Source: UBA3941 sp002385665 (GTDB lineage: Bacteria > Bacillota > Clostridia > Caldicoprobacterales > UBA3941). From it: a stretch of DNA of 64,000 nt. Under the pieces are notes generated by a model. It was not told the origin of the DNA. It saw nothing but the letters and a program-made list of their open reading frames with translations, and searched no databases. How positions within the stretch are numbered: position 1 is the stretch's first letter; every line of letters begins with the position of its first letter. Below, one piece after another: positions 38,931 through 47,781 of this stretch. The DNA is taken from assembly GCA_050949255.1 (NCBI GenBank), contig JBMNFJ010000017.1:124001-188000 (forward strand). The letters are read 5' to 3'. Both the position numbers and the translations under genes were made by a program.

Positions 38931-38959
38931 ATATTACATCCAATTATTTCACATGTCAA
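38931..38959 (-). promoter_or_regulatory. feo operon promoter
   Basis: On the minus strand TTGACA (38959-38954), a 17-base spacer and TAATAT (38936-38931). The Fur box begins six bases downstream. Confidence 0.75.
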
Positions 38960-38988
38960 GATGTTTTGGTGTGTATAGCAAAAAAATA

Positions 38989-39032
38989 CGCCATCTGATT
39001 CACCCCTCTTATTCGGGGATGTCAAATGACGC
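38989..39032 (-). terminator. Terminator downstream of the GH18 gene
   Basis: A long imperfect stem (38989-39006 with 39015-39032) with CCCC/GGGG at its top. On the minus strand it is followed by TATTTTTTTG. Confidence 0.75.
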
Positions 39033-39124
39033 ATAATATCCGTATATGAAATTTCTATAAAAGGCTAAAGCTTTCCCTTTAGTTTGGATTGTCACATTTG
39101 GTCAAAATTATTGGGATGGTGTAG

Positions 39125-40168
39125 TTAAGACCTGAGCCCATCATACAGTTTCTGGAGCAATGTACCCGTTTTATCCGAGGAGTACTCCCAAAACATTACT
39201 CCTCCAAGGCCGGTCTTTTTAATATAATCCACCTTATAACCGATGGATTCCTCGTCATCGTAGGATATAAAAATATCTCCATTGTAGAGGTAGGGTGCCT
39301 TGGCATCCTCGTCCCAATACCTGGTAAATCCGTTTTTGTTTATTAAATTGGCAGATAAATTGGTATAGGAGGTATCAAGCCCTCCGGCTCCGGGAACCCC
39401 TTCCTGCCCTAATCCATTATTTCCCCCGGATACTCCGGACCAGGCACGGCCATAAAAAGCTACTCCCAATACCAGTTTGGATGCAGGTATGCCCTGAGCC
39501 ATAAATAGTCTCATGGACTTATCGCTACTGCTTCCCGGAGTAATCTTGGATTCATAAAGATGAGTATGGTGCCCTGTTCGCTTGTCTACACCCGTAGCAA
39601 AATCATAGGTCATGATATTTATAAAGTCCAGGTATTCCTGTACCTTTCCCATCTCGGTACCGTCAATAAAGTATTGTCCTGCGCCAGCTGCAATGGTGAG
39701 TAAATAATGCCTATTGTCGCGCTTGCCCTCCTCATCCAGACGTTGGCGAAGCTGTTTCAGCATTAGAGTGAAATTTACCTTGTCTTCAGGCCTTGACACT
39801 ATGCCTGCCGCCGATGAGCATGGATATTCCCAGTCGATGTCAACACCGTCAAAGTCATATTCCTTCATGAATTCCACTGCAGTATCGGCGAACAGCTCCC
39901 TTGAATCCTCTGTCAGAGCTGCATCGGAAAAACCATCGGCTCCCCAACCACCGATAGATATAAGGGTCTTTAGGTGTGGATTTTGGGCTTTTATCTCCTT
40001 CAAGAGATGAATTTTCCCCAAATTACGATCCAAAACCTTTGCTACTACCCTGCCATCTTCTATGGTGGCAAATGCATAGTTTATGTGGGTGAGCTTTTTG
40101 GCATCCACATCCTGGACCTTCCAATCAGCCCAATCGGCTAAATATGCAATAATCTTGTATCCATCCAT
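39125..40168 (-). CDS. Glycoside hydrolase family 18 protein
   Basis: A 347-residue GH18 barrel. SIGGWG (71-76) and DGVDIDWEYP (108-116) with catalytic Glu 114 are the family motifs, followed by AGAGQYF, MTYDFATG and GVMFWEYS. GH18 enzymes cut chitin-type or related N-acetylglucosamine chains. There is no signal peptide and no carbohydrate-binding module, so the protein appears cytoplasmic, unlike most chitinases. GGAGGG precedes the ATG. It has its own terminator. Confidence 0.9.
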   Translation of the reverse strand: MDGYKIIAYLADWADWKVQDVDAKKLTHINYAFATIEDGRVVAKVLDRNLGKIHLLKEIKAQNPHLKTLISIGGWGADGFSDAALTEDSRELFADTAVEFMKEYDFDGVDIDWEYPCSSAAGIVSRPEDKVNFTLMLKQLRQRLDEEGKRDNRHYLLTIAAGAGQYFIDGTEMGKVQEYLDFINIMTYDFATGVDKRTGHHTHLYESKITPGSSSDKSMRLFMAQGIPASKLVLGVAFYGRAWSGVSGGNNGLGQEGVPGAGGLDTSYTNLSANLINKNGFTRYWDEDAKAPYLYNGDIFISYDDEESIGYKVDYIKKTGLGGVMFWEYSSDKTGTLLQKLYDGLRS

Positions 40169-40261
40169 GACAAATACCCTCCTTTACTGTATTATACCAT
40201 AATCTGCCTCAAAATAGGTGATAATTGGGATCCTTCCATTGTAGAATAATAGTTATTTTGA

Positions 40262-40392
40262 TAAAATTATCGTAATTCGTCAGTTAAGACACGATATAGG
40301 TAATGGGCTATTGAAAAGCGGATGACTTTATGTGTCGGAAGAAGTGTTCAACGGCCATTGCCGATATATGTATGTCTGGCAAAACAACTTGA
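40262..40392. repeat. Dispersed palindromic element, copy 5
   Basis: The core GGTAATGGGCTATTGAAAAGCGGATGAC matches copy 2, and GTGTCGGAAGAAGTGTTCAACGGCCATTGCCG matches copies 1 and 4. The right end reads GTCTGGCAAAACAACTTGA. The left boundary is uncertain. Confidence 0.7.
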
Positions 40393-40436
40393 ATTGTCCA
40401 CATTAAGCTTAAAATGGAGGAAAGGAAGGGTTAATT

Positions 40437-40910
40437 ATGGGTAAAGCTTTATATTATGATAGTCCAATCGGTAGGCTGATGATTTGTGAAAATGGCAGCA
40501 GCATTACACATGTCCTATTCGAAGGTAGTCTCCTTCCCGAGGGTTATACCATAGAGGAATCACCGGTTTTAATAGAAGCTGCCCAGCAGTTGGATGAATA
40601 TTTTAAAGGCCGGCGACGGAAATTTGATCTCAGTCTTAATCCTGCAGGCACGGAGTTTATGAAAAAGGTGTGGGCCAGTCTATTGAAGATCCCCTACGGT
40701 CAAAGGCGGAGCTATAAGGATATTGCCGAATCCATTGGCAAAAACAAAGCATACAGGGCTGTAGGCATGGCAAATAACAGGAACCCCATACCCATATTTA
40801 TACCCTGTCACCGGGTTGTAGGGGCAGACGGATCCCTGGTGGGTTACGGCGGAGGCCTTGAAATAAAGACCTTTCTTTTGAATTTGGAAATGGAGAATAG
40901 TCAGCTATAA
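40437..40910 (+). CDS. ogt: Methylated-DNA-protein-cysteine methyltransferase
   Basis: A 157-residue suicide repair protein that takes the methyl from O6-methylguanine onto its own cysteine. The active site IPCHRVVG has Cys 124. The helix-turn-helix RSYKDIAESIGKNKAYRAVG and GYGGGLEIKTFLLNLE are canonical. It begins 44 bases after repeat copy 5 and converges on pcm with only 13 bases between the stops. Confidence 0.95.
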   Translation: MGKALYYDSPIGRLMICENGSSITHVLFEGSLLPEGYTIEESPVLIEAAQQLDEYFKGRRRKFDLSLNPAGTEFMKKVWASLLKIPYGQRRSYKDIAESIGKNKAYRAVGMANNRNPIPIFIPCHRVVGADGSLVGYGGGLEIKTFLLNLEMENSQL

Positions 40911-40923
40911 TGGAAGTATAGGG

Positions 40924-41532
40924 CTATTCCACCATGGGCACAAACCTTACAAAGCTTTTGTCTTCTTCTATCATTGTGTTCCCTGACTTAATTATTAGCT
41001 TGAGGATCTGGGTCTGATCCCTGTCCCCTACCGGTACCACCATTCTACCCTTATCCTTTAGTTGCTCTACCAATTTGGGTGGGACTTCTGGAGGTGCCGC
41101 CGTAACCATTATTCTGTCAAAGGGGGCGTACTCCTCCCATCCTTCATAACCGCTGCCCAGCTTGTATTGGACATTCCCGATACCCAATTTACTTAGGGCT
41201 TGCTTGGCTTCTTCGTGGAGCTCCCGGATTATCTCAATGGTATATACTTCATGGGCCAACGCGGCTAGAATGGCGGTCTGATATCCGGATCCCGTGCCAA
41301 TCTCCAGTACCCTTTCCCTGCCTGTCAGTTCCAGAAGCTGAGTCATATAGGCTACCAGCGACGGTTGGGATATAGTCTGACCGGATCCTATAGGCAGTGC
41401 CGTGTCTGCATAGGCATAGTCTTTTAGACTCTCCGGTAAAAAATCTTCCCTGGGGATTGAGTTTATTACCTCAATTATCCTTTTATCCTTTATTCCATAG
41501 AAAATGTTCTGAGGAAACCTCAAATTCGCCAC
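40924..41532 (-). CDS. pcm: Protein-L-isoaspartate O-methyltransferase
   Basis: A 202-residue SAM enzyme that begins repair of isoaspartyl residues in aged proteins. Motifs: DTALPIGSGQTISQPSLVAYM for substrate and VLEIGTGSGYQTAILA for SAM, with FDRIMVTAAPPEVP later. The reading frame opens with GTG at 41532, which lies inside GGGAGGTG; a TTG three codons later has better spacing and may be the true start. Confidence 0.9.
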   Translation of the reverse strand: MANLRFPQNIFYGIKDKRIIEVINSIPREDFLPESLKDYAYADTALPIGSGQTISQPSLVAYMTQLLELTGRERVLEIGTGSGYQTAILAALAHEVYTIEIIRELHEEAKQALSKLGIGNVQYKLGSGYEGWEEYAPFDRIMVTAAPPEVPPKLVEQLKDKGRMVVPVGDRDQTQILKLIIKSGNTMIEEDKSFVRFVPMVE

Positions 41533-41658
41533 CTCCCGCCAATCCTCTATATATGATTATCAAATACCCGAGGTTTTATAGTTAGGGGACGAGCCGTCCA
41601 GCCCTATTTTACCATAAAACCCCAGGTTATACATCCTATACACTCAGCAATATACTAT

Positions 41659-42834
41659 TTAAAACTTTTTCAATGACTTAAACCAATCAAAACCCTCCAG
41701 GAATTCCCCGTGAAGAACACACTGCTCTGTTGCCATGGCATCAGCCTGTTCCATCAGCGACCTTTTTGCATACTCCACATCCGGTTTAGGTCCACGTCCG
41801 GATATATATTCGGCTATCTCTTTAAAGCCCGGAACCAGCCTGACAACATAGGGTTGGTATTCTATTGTTATCTTTTTATGGGTCCACATGCAAATTCCTA
41901 TATTGTTTTCCACATGAAGCTTAATATTGTTGGTCCACCATTTTCCGTTGTTGTCTCCGGTTTCACCATTCCATAGGGGTACATTATGGCGATCCCTCAG
42001 ATCAAGAAAGATTTGGATATCGGAGATCTCCGGATCCGGCCCATCATACTTGTACATATGGTATGAATAAGCCATATTGTCATCGAAAGGCTCCAGGTTG
42101 GTGAAGTCCCTGGCAAAGTTATCCCCTTCGATGAATAAAATATGGTTTTTATCCACTTCACGGATAGCCCTTGTAATAGCCGCGTATAGGTCACGCAGTT
42201 CCTTTGTGGTATGCCCCTCGGGTAGTATCACCTCGTTGAGCAGATCGTAACCAAAAATGATCGGGTCATCTACATACCTTCTGGCTATCTCCCTCCATAG
42301 GTTAATAGTCCATGGCCAATATTGGTCCGGTTCTTCCCATAACCTGGCGGTGCCGTCGCTGTCGCAAAAATGCCATGGATTCTGTCCACCGGGTGCTGCA
42401 TGTAGGTCCAGGACGACATATAAGCCGTATTTACGGCACCAGGAGACGACCCTTTCGATATCATCGAATCCTGATTCCAGATAACTGCCATCCTTATCAG
42501 TCAGGGTCTTATATGTCAAGGGAAGTCGTATATGGTTGGCTCCCCATTTTGCCATGGTTTTGATATCTTCCTCAGTAGTCCAATTTTCCAGATATCTGTC
42601 CCAGAACTTTTTAGCCCATTCATATCCTACTATTTCCTGGATCCCATTAAAAATATAGGTGGGAGATTCACAGAATTTTTCAGGAAGCTCCGGTCCCCCA
42701 AATACTTGCCACATATAACCCTCAGGATAGAATGTACCTCCCAGCCCAAAACCCAGGGCTTGGAACCTGTTACCGTCTCCATCCACGATATCCTTACCAC
42801 GACAATGCAAAAATCCCTTATTCTTATCCATCAT
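41659..42834 (-). CDS. Glycoside hydrolase family 5 enzyme (first)
   Basis: A 391-residue GH5 barrel. The acid/base Glu 201 lies in YDLLNEV and the nucleophile Glu 291 in WNGETGD. HIRLPLTY, LDLHAAPGGQNPWHF and YSYHMYKY are other family blocks. There is no signal peptide, so it probably acts on imported oligosaccharides in the cytoplasm. GH5 covers several beta-linkages; the exact bond is not evident, though the neighbours favour beta-glucan. It is the last gene of the sugar operon, 66 bases after the second GH5 gene. Confidence 0.87.
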   Translation of the reverse strand: MMDKNKGFLHCRGKDIVDGDGNRFQALGFGLGGTFYPEGYMWQVFGGPELPEKFCESPTYIFNGIQEIVGYEWAKKFWDRYLENWTTEEDIKTMAKWGANHIRLPLTYKTLTDKDGSYLESGFDDIERVVSWCRKYGLYVVLDLHAAPGGQNPWHFCDSDGTARLWEEPDQYWPWTINLWREIARRYVDDPIIFGYDLLNEVILPEGHTTKELRDLYAAITRAIREVDKNHILFIEGDNFARDFTNLEPFDDNMAYSYHMYKYDGPDPEISDIQIFLDLRDRHNVPLWNGETGDNNGKWWTNNIKLHVENNIGICMWTHKKITIEYQPYVVRLVPGFKEIAEYISGRGPKPDVEYAKRSLMEQADAMATEQCVLHGEFLEGFDWFKSLKKF

Positions 42835-42900
42835 TTTGCTTACACCTCGTTCAATCCCTAAATATATAATGGTTCCCGCTTATGAAAATAGATCCATTCG

Positions 42901-44001
42901 TTAAGCTATAAACGGAAACCATCCTTTTTGTATACAGTCCCGGAGGCTCCAGCCCGGACTTTCGGAAAGCAGCTTATAGCTCCAGAATATCCAGCCATCC
43001 GTTGCGCTCTCCCAGGTAAAGAGCTGGGCATTTGCAATAGTACTATAGGAATGCCTGAGTTCCGCTGCAGTAAAGTCTTCCATACCGGTTATCTTATGCA
43101 TCAGCGACCATTCACCTATTATAATCGGGAAGAACTGACGCATATAACGCAGGCCTTCAGCGTATTCTTCCAGCTTCTGCAGATAATGGGAGAGGCGGAT
43201 AGTCTCCGGTAGATCATGGTCGGTCATTGCCAGATAGATATGGGCATCGAACATGATATTCTTATATTCAGGCCCCTGCATAAAACCTTCCCATTCCTTA
43301 AGGCGGAAGCCATCGTGGAACATGATTACCTTGTCCTCGTCCAGGTGCTTGCGCAGCCTATGATAGCCCCGGGTATAGAAATCCCGTAACACTTCCGTAG
43401 GCACGCCGCCTGAACCCTTTGCCCGTTCCGGGTCAGAAGGTGGATAGCGTTTCTTAATGAATTCCCACATAAAGGGAGCAAGAGGCTCGTTAAGCAACTG
43501 TATTCCATATAGGGCATCATTATCCTTATAACGCTTTGCCAGCATCTCCAACACTTCAAGGGTGCGCTCTATATTCTCTTCTTTTGTGTGCCATTTACAA
43601 ACCCCGCATATACCGCCGTTATCAAAGCCGTTCTGTGAATCAGGTGCGGTATGTAGATCTATTAAAACCTTTAGTCCCGTTTTTTTAGCCCATTCAAAGG
43701 CCTTATCAACATATTCAATGCAAGGTACATAGGGTTCACAAAATTCAGGACGATCCCCAAAAACAAAATGCGGTACGGGTAAGCGTACGATATTCATTCC
43801 AATGTTTTTTATGTAACGAAAATCGTATTCTGTAATATAGCTGTCCCGGTGTGCTTTTAGGCGTCCCTTTTTTTCATCATCCGATAGTAACAAACATAGG
43901 TCGGTTTCATCCTCGGCATCCACTCCATGAAACAGAGGCGGATGCATCCATTTTTCAAGTACCAGCCAATTTCCTAAATTGACTCCTCTGATCTTTTCCA
44001 T
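42901..44001 (-). CDS. Glycoside hydrolase family 5 enzyme (second, exo-1,3-glucanase-like)
   Basis: A 366-residue GH5 protein. RGVNLGNWLVLEKWM at the N-terminus, LIDLHTAPDSQNGFDNGG, LLNEP with acid Glu 172 and IIIGEWSL with nucleophile Glu 297 resemble the exo-beta-1,3-glucanase branch of GH5. There is no signal peptide. AGGAGG precedes the ATG. It shares an operon with a GH55-like gene, another beta-1,3-glucan family, which strengthens the substrate guess. Confidence 0.87.
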   Translation of the reverse strand: MEKIRGVNLGNWLVLEKWMHPPLFHGVDAEDETDLCLLLSDDEKKGRLKAHRDSYITEYDFRYIKNIGMNIVRLPVPHFVFGDRPEFCEPYVPCIEYVDKAFEWAKKTGLKVLIDLHTAPDSQNGFDNGGICGVCKWHTKEENIERTLEVLEMLAKRYKDNDALYGIQLLNEPLAPFMWEFIKKRYPPSDPERAKGSGGVPTEVLRDFYTRGYHRLRKHLDEDKVIMFHDGFRLKEWEGFMQGPEYKNIMFDAHIYLAMTDHDLPETIRLSHYLQKLEEYAEGLRYMRQFFPIIIGEWSLMHKITGMEDFTAAELRHSYSTIANAQLFTWESATDGWIFWSYKLLSESPGWSLRDCIQKGWFPFIA

Positions 44002-44067
44002 AGTTATATAACCTCCTGGTAAATAAATTACCCCTTTGGCTAAAAAATACTTCCAACAAAATACTTA

Positions 44068-44103
44068 CGGCTTCCTAATATTACTTTTTATGATAGGAAG
44101 CCG
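44068..44103 (-). other. Intercistronic hairpin between the aldolase and GH5 genes
   Basis: CGGCTTCCTA (44068-44077) pairs perfectly with TAGGAAGCCG (44094-44103). On the minus strand only TAAGTATTTTG follows, so it is a weak terminator at best and may protect or process the transcript. Confidence 0.65.
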
Positions 44104-44185
44104 TGCCGACATTTTATAATTATTGCCAGTTTGTAACCGTCTATTTTTCTTAATAAACGGTAATTATCAGCAGATAATTCTACAC

Positions 44186-45040
44186 CTACAGACGATATGA
44201 CTTGGGATTTAAGACCCTCAGCTTGGCCTTTATAAACTCCTTAACTTCCTTTTCCGCCTGGGCCAGGCACCTAAAAATATTGCCCTGTGCCTGATCCTCT
44301 TCCATGCATTTCTTCATAGCATTATAAAAGCTTCGATTATATTCGGTAGCGATATTAAACTTGCTCATCCCGCATTCAATGGATCTCTTTAGCTGATCAT
44401 CGGGAATATCGGAACCGCCGTGCATAACAAGGGGTACGGGTATGGACTCGTGGATTTTCTGTATCCGGTCAAAGTCCAATGATGGAGTCGCTACATAGGG
44501 GCCATGGCCGTTGCCGACAGCAACTGCCAGACTGTCCGCCCCGGTAATCTCTATAAACCTTGCTGCATCATCCGGATCTGTAAAGAGACTGGTGTTTGTA
44601 AAGTCATCCAGATTGTTGCCTGAACCTACATGTCCCAATTCGGCTTCTACCTCTACGCCCATCTTATGGGCTGTATCAACCACTCGCTTTGTCAGTTCGG
44701 CATTTTCGTCAAAACTCAAGGTGGAACCGTCTATCATAATGGATGAAAAACCGCATTCAGCACCCTTTATTGCATCTTCATATTTGTTGCTGTGATCTAA
44801 ATGTAGTCCTACCGGGATGCTGGCCTTAGCTGCCAGTTCCTTGGTAACAGCCGTTACCACCTCCATGGGCATGTACCTGTCAAACCCTGGATAAAACTGT
44901 ATTATAACCGGTATCCTCTCTTCTTCTGCAGCCTGTATTGCCCAAGCTATTGTTTCATAGTTAAAAATATTAAAGGCAGCCACACCGTATCCGTTTTTTT
45001 CGCCGTCTTTCAGTATTGTAGATGTCCTTTCAAGAGGCAT
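44186..45040 (-). CDS. Class II ketose-bisphosphate aldolase
   Basis: A 284-residue zinc aldolase of the fructose/tagatose-bisphosphate family, which splits a ketose (bis)phosphate into two trioses. Zinc and phosphate motifs: LHLDHSNKYED, AELGHVGSG, MHGGSDIPDD and FNIATEYNRSF. In this operon it follows two sugar isomerases, so it likely cleaves the phosphorylated product of the imported sugar. No sugar kinase is in the cluster. Confidence 0.88.
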   Translation of the reverse strand: MPLERTSTILKDGEKNGYGVAAFNIFNYETIAWAIQAAEEERIPVIIQFYPGFDRYMPMEVVTAVTKELAAKASIPVGLHLDHSNKYEDAIKGAECGFSSIMIDGSTLSFDENAELTKRVVDTAHKMGVEVEAELGHVGSGNNLDDFTNTSLFTDPDDAARFIEITGADSLAVAVGNGHGPYVATPSLDFDRIQKIHESIPVPLVMHGGSDIPDDQLKRSIECGMSKFNIATEYNRSFYNAMKKCMEEDQAQGNIFRCLAQAEKEVKEFIKAKLRVLNPKSYRL

Positions 45041-45097
45041 CTTTCGTCACTCCCATCTTTATTTAGATCGATTAAAACATCAAATAATTGCCGCAAG

Positions 45098-45144
45098 CAG
45101 GTTTAAACGGGCCGGAAGATATTTATCCTCCGCCCGTTTAACCT
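45098..45144 (-). other. Intercistronic hairpin between the FucI-like and aldolase genes
   Basis: A stem of about 19 bases pairs CAGGTTTAAACGGGC with GCCCGTTTAACCTG (one bulge). There is no T-run on the minus strand, so termination is unlikely. Confidence 0.7.
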
Positions 45145-45190
45145 GTCGAAACCCTCCTCTTGCAGAAGCAGGGGATATCCTTCAGATTTT

Positions 45191-46579
45191 TTATAGGCTC
45201 CTGGGTCCTGTCCCTACCTCGTCCCACTTGATGGGTAGATAGCGAGCGGCTTCCTCGATAGCTCGGCTATATTTACCATATACTCCCGCTACATGGTGGA
45301 TATAGGGACCAAAGATAAACTTCTCCTCCAAGGATTTCCAGCATGGGGATTCAAACCACACATAGGAACCTGTCGTTTCAGGGCCGTCAATTGCCTTACC
45401 CTCGGTAGCGATAATGCTGTATTCGCCACCTATATCATCAAATCTCAGGATGGTAATATCGCCCTTTTTGAGTTCCCATGTTGCCTGCCCATTTATCATT
45501 CTGGCCGGTTTATCGGGATCTCTCAGGGAATAGGGGAACGGACCGCAATGCCATAGTAACTCACCGTTATCGTTTTCAGGATGACGGATGGTCAGATCAG
45601 CAAAGAAAACTGCGCTTTCGCCCAAGGTCACGGCTTCGGCAATAACTGATGTGACAGCTCCGTTTATATCCATCTCACAGGACAAGGGCAGTCCTAAATC
45701 CGCCAATTCGCTCACGATCATACAGGGGGCCACACCTATCTCTCTGGAGAATAGGCTCCAGCATTCAAGGGCACCCGCCTTGCAGCCGGATTCTATCATC
45801 ATATCCCTGATGGTAATCTTCAGAGCTGCTATTTTAGCCAGCTGCTCTTCTGTCATCTGGGAACAATCCATACGCTCCTTAAAGCTGTCAATTTCTTCTT
45901 GAACCTGGGAACCTTTAGCAGCGGCCAACTCATCTACGCTCCGAAGGATTGAGGGAACGGAAAAGGGAACTACCTCTACCCCAAACTTCTCTACCATCAG
46001 CCCTTCGCTGGCGATAACGCTCATAAAAGGTTGAGGTCTTAAACCGATCTGGGCTATCTTTAGCCGTTTCATTGCCTTGACCACGTTGGCAGTCCTCAGG
46101 AAATTTACATACCCGTTCATAAACTCATCCGTCTCAACGTCAACGTTGTAGATATAGCTAAAGGTTATCTTGTTGCGGGTTAATACCTTGGTGCTGGCAA
46201 ACATACCACATTGGGTGTCCCTTCCCCGCTTTTCAAAGGTGTTGGGATATTTGTCCCTATTTCCCCATAGAAGAACCGGTACATCAAATTCCCTTGCCAC
46301 CTTTACCAGGGCCTGCTCTTCCCCAAAGTCACAATGGCAGATAAAGAGGGCATCTATTTCCGCTTTCTTGAACTTATCCACAACCGGCTGTACTTCATCC
46401 AGCTTGAACAGGACGCCACCCTCACATACATCGTCTACGTCCACCAGAGTTACAAAGTCATCCTTTACCCCCTTGATGGCCTTAAACAGCTTTTCTTTCT
46501 CCTCCATGGCAACTTCCAGGCTTAGAAAGCCTCTCTTTACCGGGAGTACACCTACAACCAGCTTGTCTCGCTCTCTCAC
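45191..46579 (-). CDS. FucI/AraA-like sugar isomerase family protein
   Basis: A 462-residue protein of the L-fucose/L-arabinose isomerase superfamily. The N-terminal Rossmann-like part (VGVLPVKRGFL, ALFICHCDFGEEQA, PVLLWGNRD) is followed by QIGLRPQPFMSV and a C-terminal domain with CEMDINGAVTSV, LLWHCGPFPYS and HHVAGVYGKY. It would interconvert an aldose and a ketose using a divalent metal. It is clearly different from the true araA at 32.3 kb; the substrate is unknown. The start is GTG with GGAGGG upstream. Confidence 0.8.
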   Translation of the reverse strand: MRERDKLVVGVLPVKRGFLSLEVAMEEKEKLFKAIKGVKDDFVTLVDVDDVCEGGVLFKLDEVQPVVDKFKKAEIDALFICHCDFGEEQALVKVAREFDVPVLLWGNRDKYPNTFEKRGRDTQCGMFASTKVLTRNKITFSYIYNVDVETDEFMNGYVNFLRTANVVKAMKRLKIAQIGLRPQPFMSVIASEGLMVEKFGVEVVPFSVPSILRSVDELAAAKGSQVQEEIDSFKERMDCSQMTEEQLAKIAALKITIRDMMIESGCKAGALECWSLFSREIGVAPCMIVSELADLGLPLSCEMDINGAVTSVIAEAVTLGESAVFFADLTIRHPENDNGELLWHCGPFPYSLRDPDKPARMINGQATWELKKGDITILRFDDIGGEYSIIATEGKAIDGPETTGSYVWFESPCWKSLEEKFIFGPYIHHVAGVYGKYSRAIEEAARYLPIKWDEVGTGPRSL

Positions 46580-46604
46580 ATTAATCCCTCCATAAGCTTT
46601 TTGG

Positions 46605-46640
46605 CAGGGCGACGGTTGCCAAGATGTCGCAGTCGCCCTG
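46605..46640 (-). other. Intercistronic hairpin between the TIM-barrel isomerase and FucI-like genes
   Basis: CAGGGCGAC (46605-46613) pairs perfectly with GTCGCCCTG (46632-46640). On the minus strand CCAAAAAG follows, so there is no U-tract. Confidence 0.65.
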
Positions 46641-46714
46641 ACTCAGTAGCATTTTTTATTATTTTTAATCAATCCTTTTTAAAGCGTTGATCCCCATATT
46701 TTAGGGGCATTGGC

Positions 46715-47512
46715 TTATAGGACCAAACCGGTTTCTTTCATATTGAGGTAACTAGCCGTTAAAGATTCCATAGGCGATAGATTGTGCATTTGATCCTGCT
46801 CAACAACTGCCCATTCAATGCCAATCTTCTGTGCTGTTTCCAAAACAGGCAATAATTTTAATTCCCCATTGCCCAGAGTTGTAAAGATGGGAGCCCAGCC
46901 GCCTTCCTTTTCACGGTACTCGCCTTTTATATAGTCCTTAACATGGATAGCATCCAGCCGGTCTTTTATACGCTCCATAACCCTGGTAGGATCCTGGAGA
47001 CCGTTGGTTACCCAGCCTACATCCAGCAAAATGCTTAGCTTTTCTGTATTATATATAAGGTGGTCAAAGCAGGTTATACCGTTAAAACTCACTAAGAAAT
47101 CCTGATGATGGTTATGATAACGTAACTGTATACCCTCCTCGTCCAACTTGACCGCAGCCTTTTCCATAACTTCTATGTCCCTCATAACCTCGTCATATAC
47201 AGGTTCTTTATTCCAGAATGAACTGTTAATGGAGCATGCCCAAACGGTAGCTCTATCAGTATTTAATTGCTTGGCCCTCTTAATGATATCCTCGTATTTA
47301 CCCTCACGTAAACTATCCATATCCGCAGATACGGTCAGGATCTCCAGGCCCAAGTCATTAAACCTTTTCAGGTTCTCCTCTACATCTCCTTTAAGCAGCG
47401 CCTCGCCGCCTTCCATACCCCTGTAGCCAAGGGCGGATAGCTTTTCAACGTTTCCCCAAAAATCATCATCGTGTCTAATAAAACCAATCCAACCAGCTTT
47501 CAACTTTTCCAT
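46715..47512 (-). CDS. Sugar phosphate isomerase/epimerase (xylose-isomerase-like barrel)
   Basis: A 265-residue AP-endonuclease-2 type TIM barrel. Segments GYRGMEGGEALL, LEILTVSADMDSL, LRYHNHHQDF, ILLDVGWV and IHVKDYIKGEY hold the metal-binding His, Glu and Asp positions of the family; members isomerise or epimerise sugars, inositols and related compounds. GGGGG precedes the ATG. The 269-base gap upstream may hold an internal promoter. Confidence 0.83.
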   Translation of the reverse strand: MEKLKAGWIGFIRHDDDFWGNVEKLSALGYRGMEGGEALLKGDVEENLKRFNDLGLEILTVSADMDSLREGKYEDIIKRAKQLNTDRATVWACSINSSFWNKEPVYDEVMRDIEVMEKAAVKLDEEGIQLRYHNHHQDFLVSFNGITCFDHLIYNTEKLSILLDVGWVTNGLQDPTRVMERIKDRLDAIHVKDYIKGEYREKEGGWAPIFTTLGNGELKLLPVLETAQKIGIEWAVVEQDQMHNLSPMESLTASYLNMKETGLVL

Positions 47513-47562
47513 GCATAATACCCCCTGTTGTTTAGATATGTTAAGAAAAAGACATTTTACAA

Positions 47563-47600
47563 AATCAATTATATCATTTGATTCTGTGTTATAACAGTGT
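47563..47600 (-). promoter_or_regulatory. Candidate internal promoter of the isomerase genes
   Basis: On the minus strand TATAAT, in the GATATAATTGATT context at about 47570, lies about 60 bases ahead of the isomerase start. A palindrome-like CTGTTATAACACAG lies near its -35 zone. The -35 match is poor. No terminator is visible in the rest of the gap 47513-47781. Confidence 0.35.
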
Positions 47601-47781
47601 GTTTTTCATAAATACAGTATACTACATTTATCATCAATAGACTATTGTTTATTAAATTTATAAGATATCCCTGGCAATCTTTCCTTTATTAACCCGTTAT
47701 ACCGGTATTGGTTCTACCATGGACTTATGACATAGTTAAACCTTTACTAGACATTAGCAGCATATAACTTGCCTAATACCT

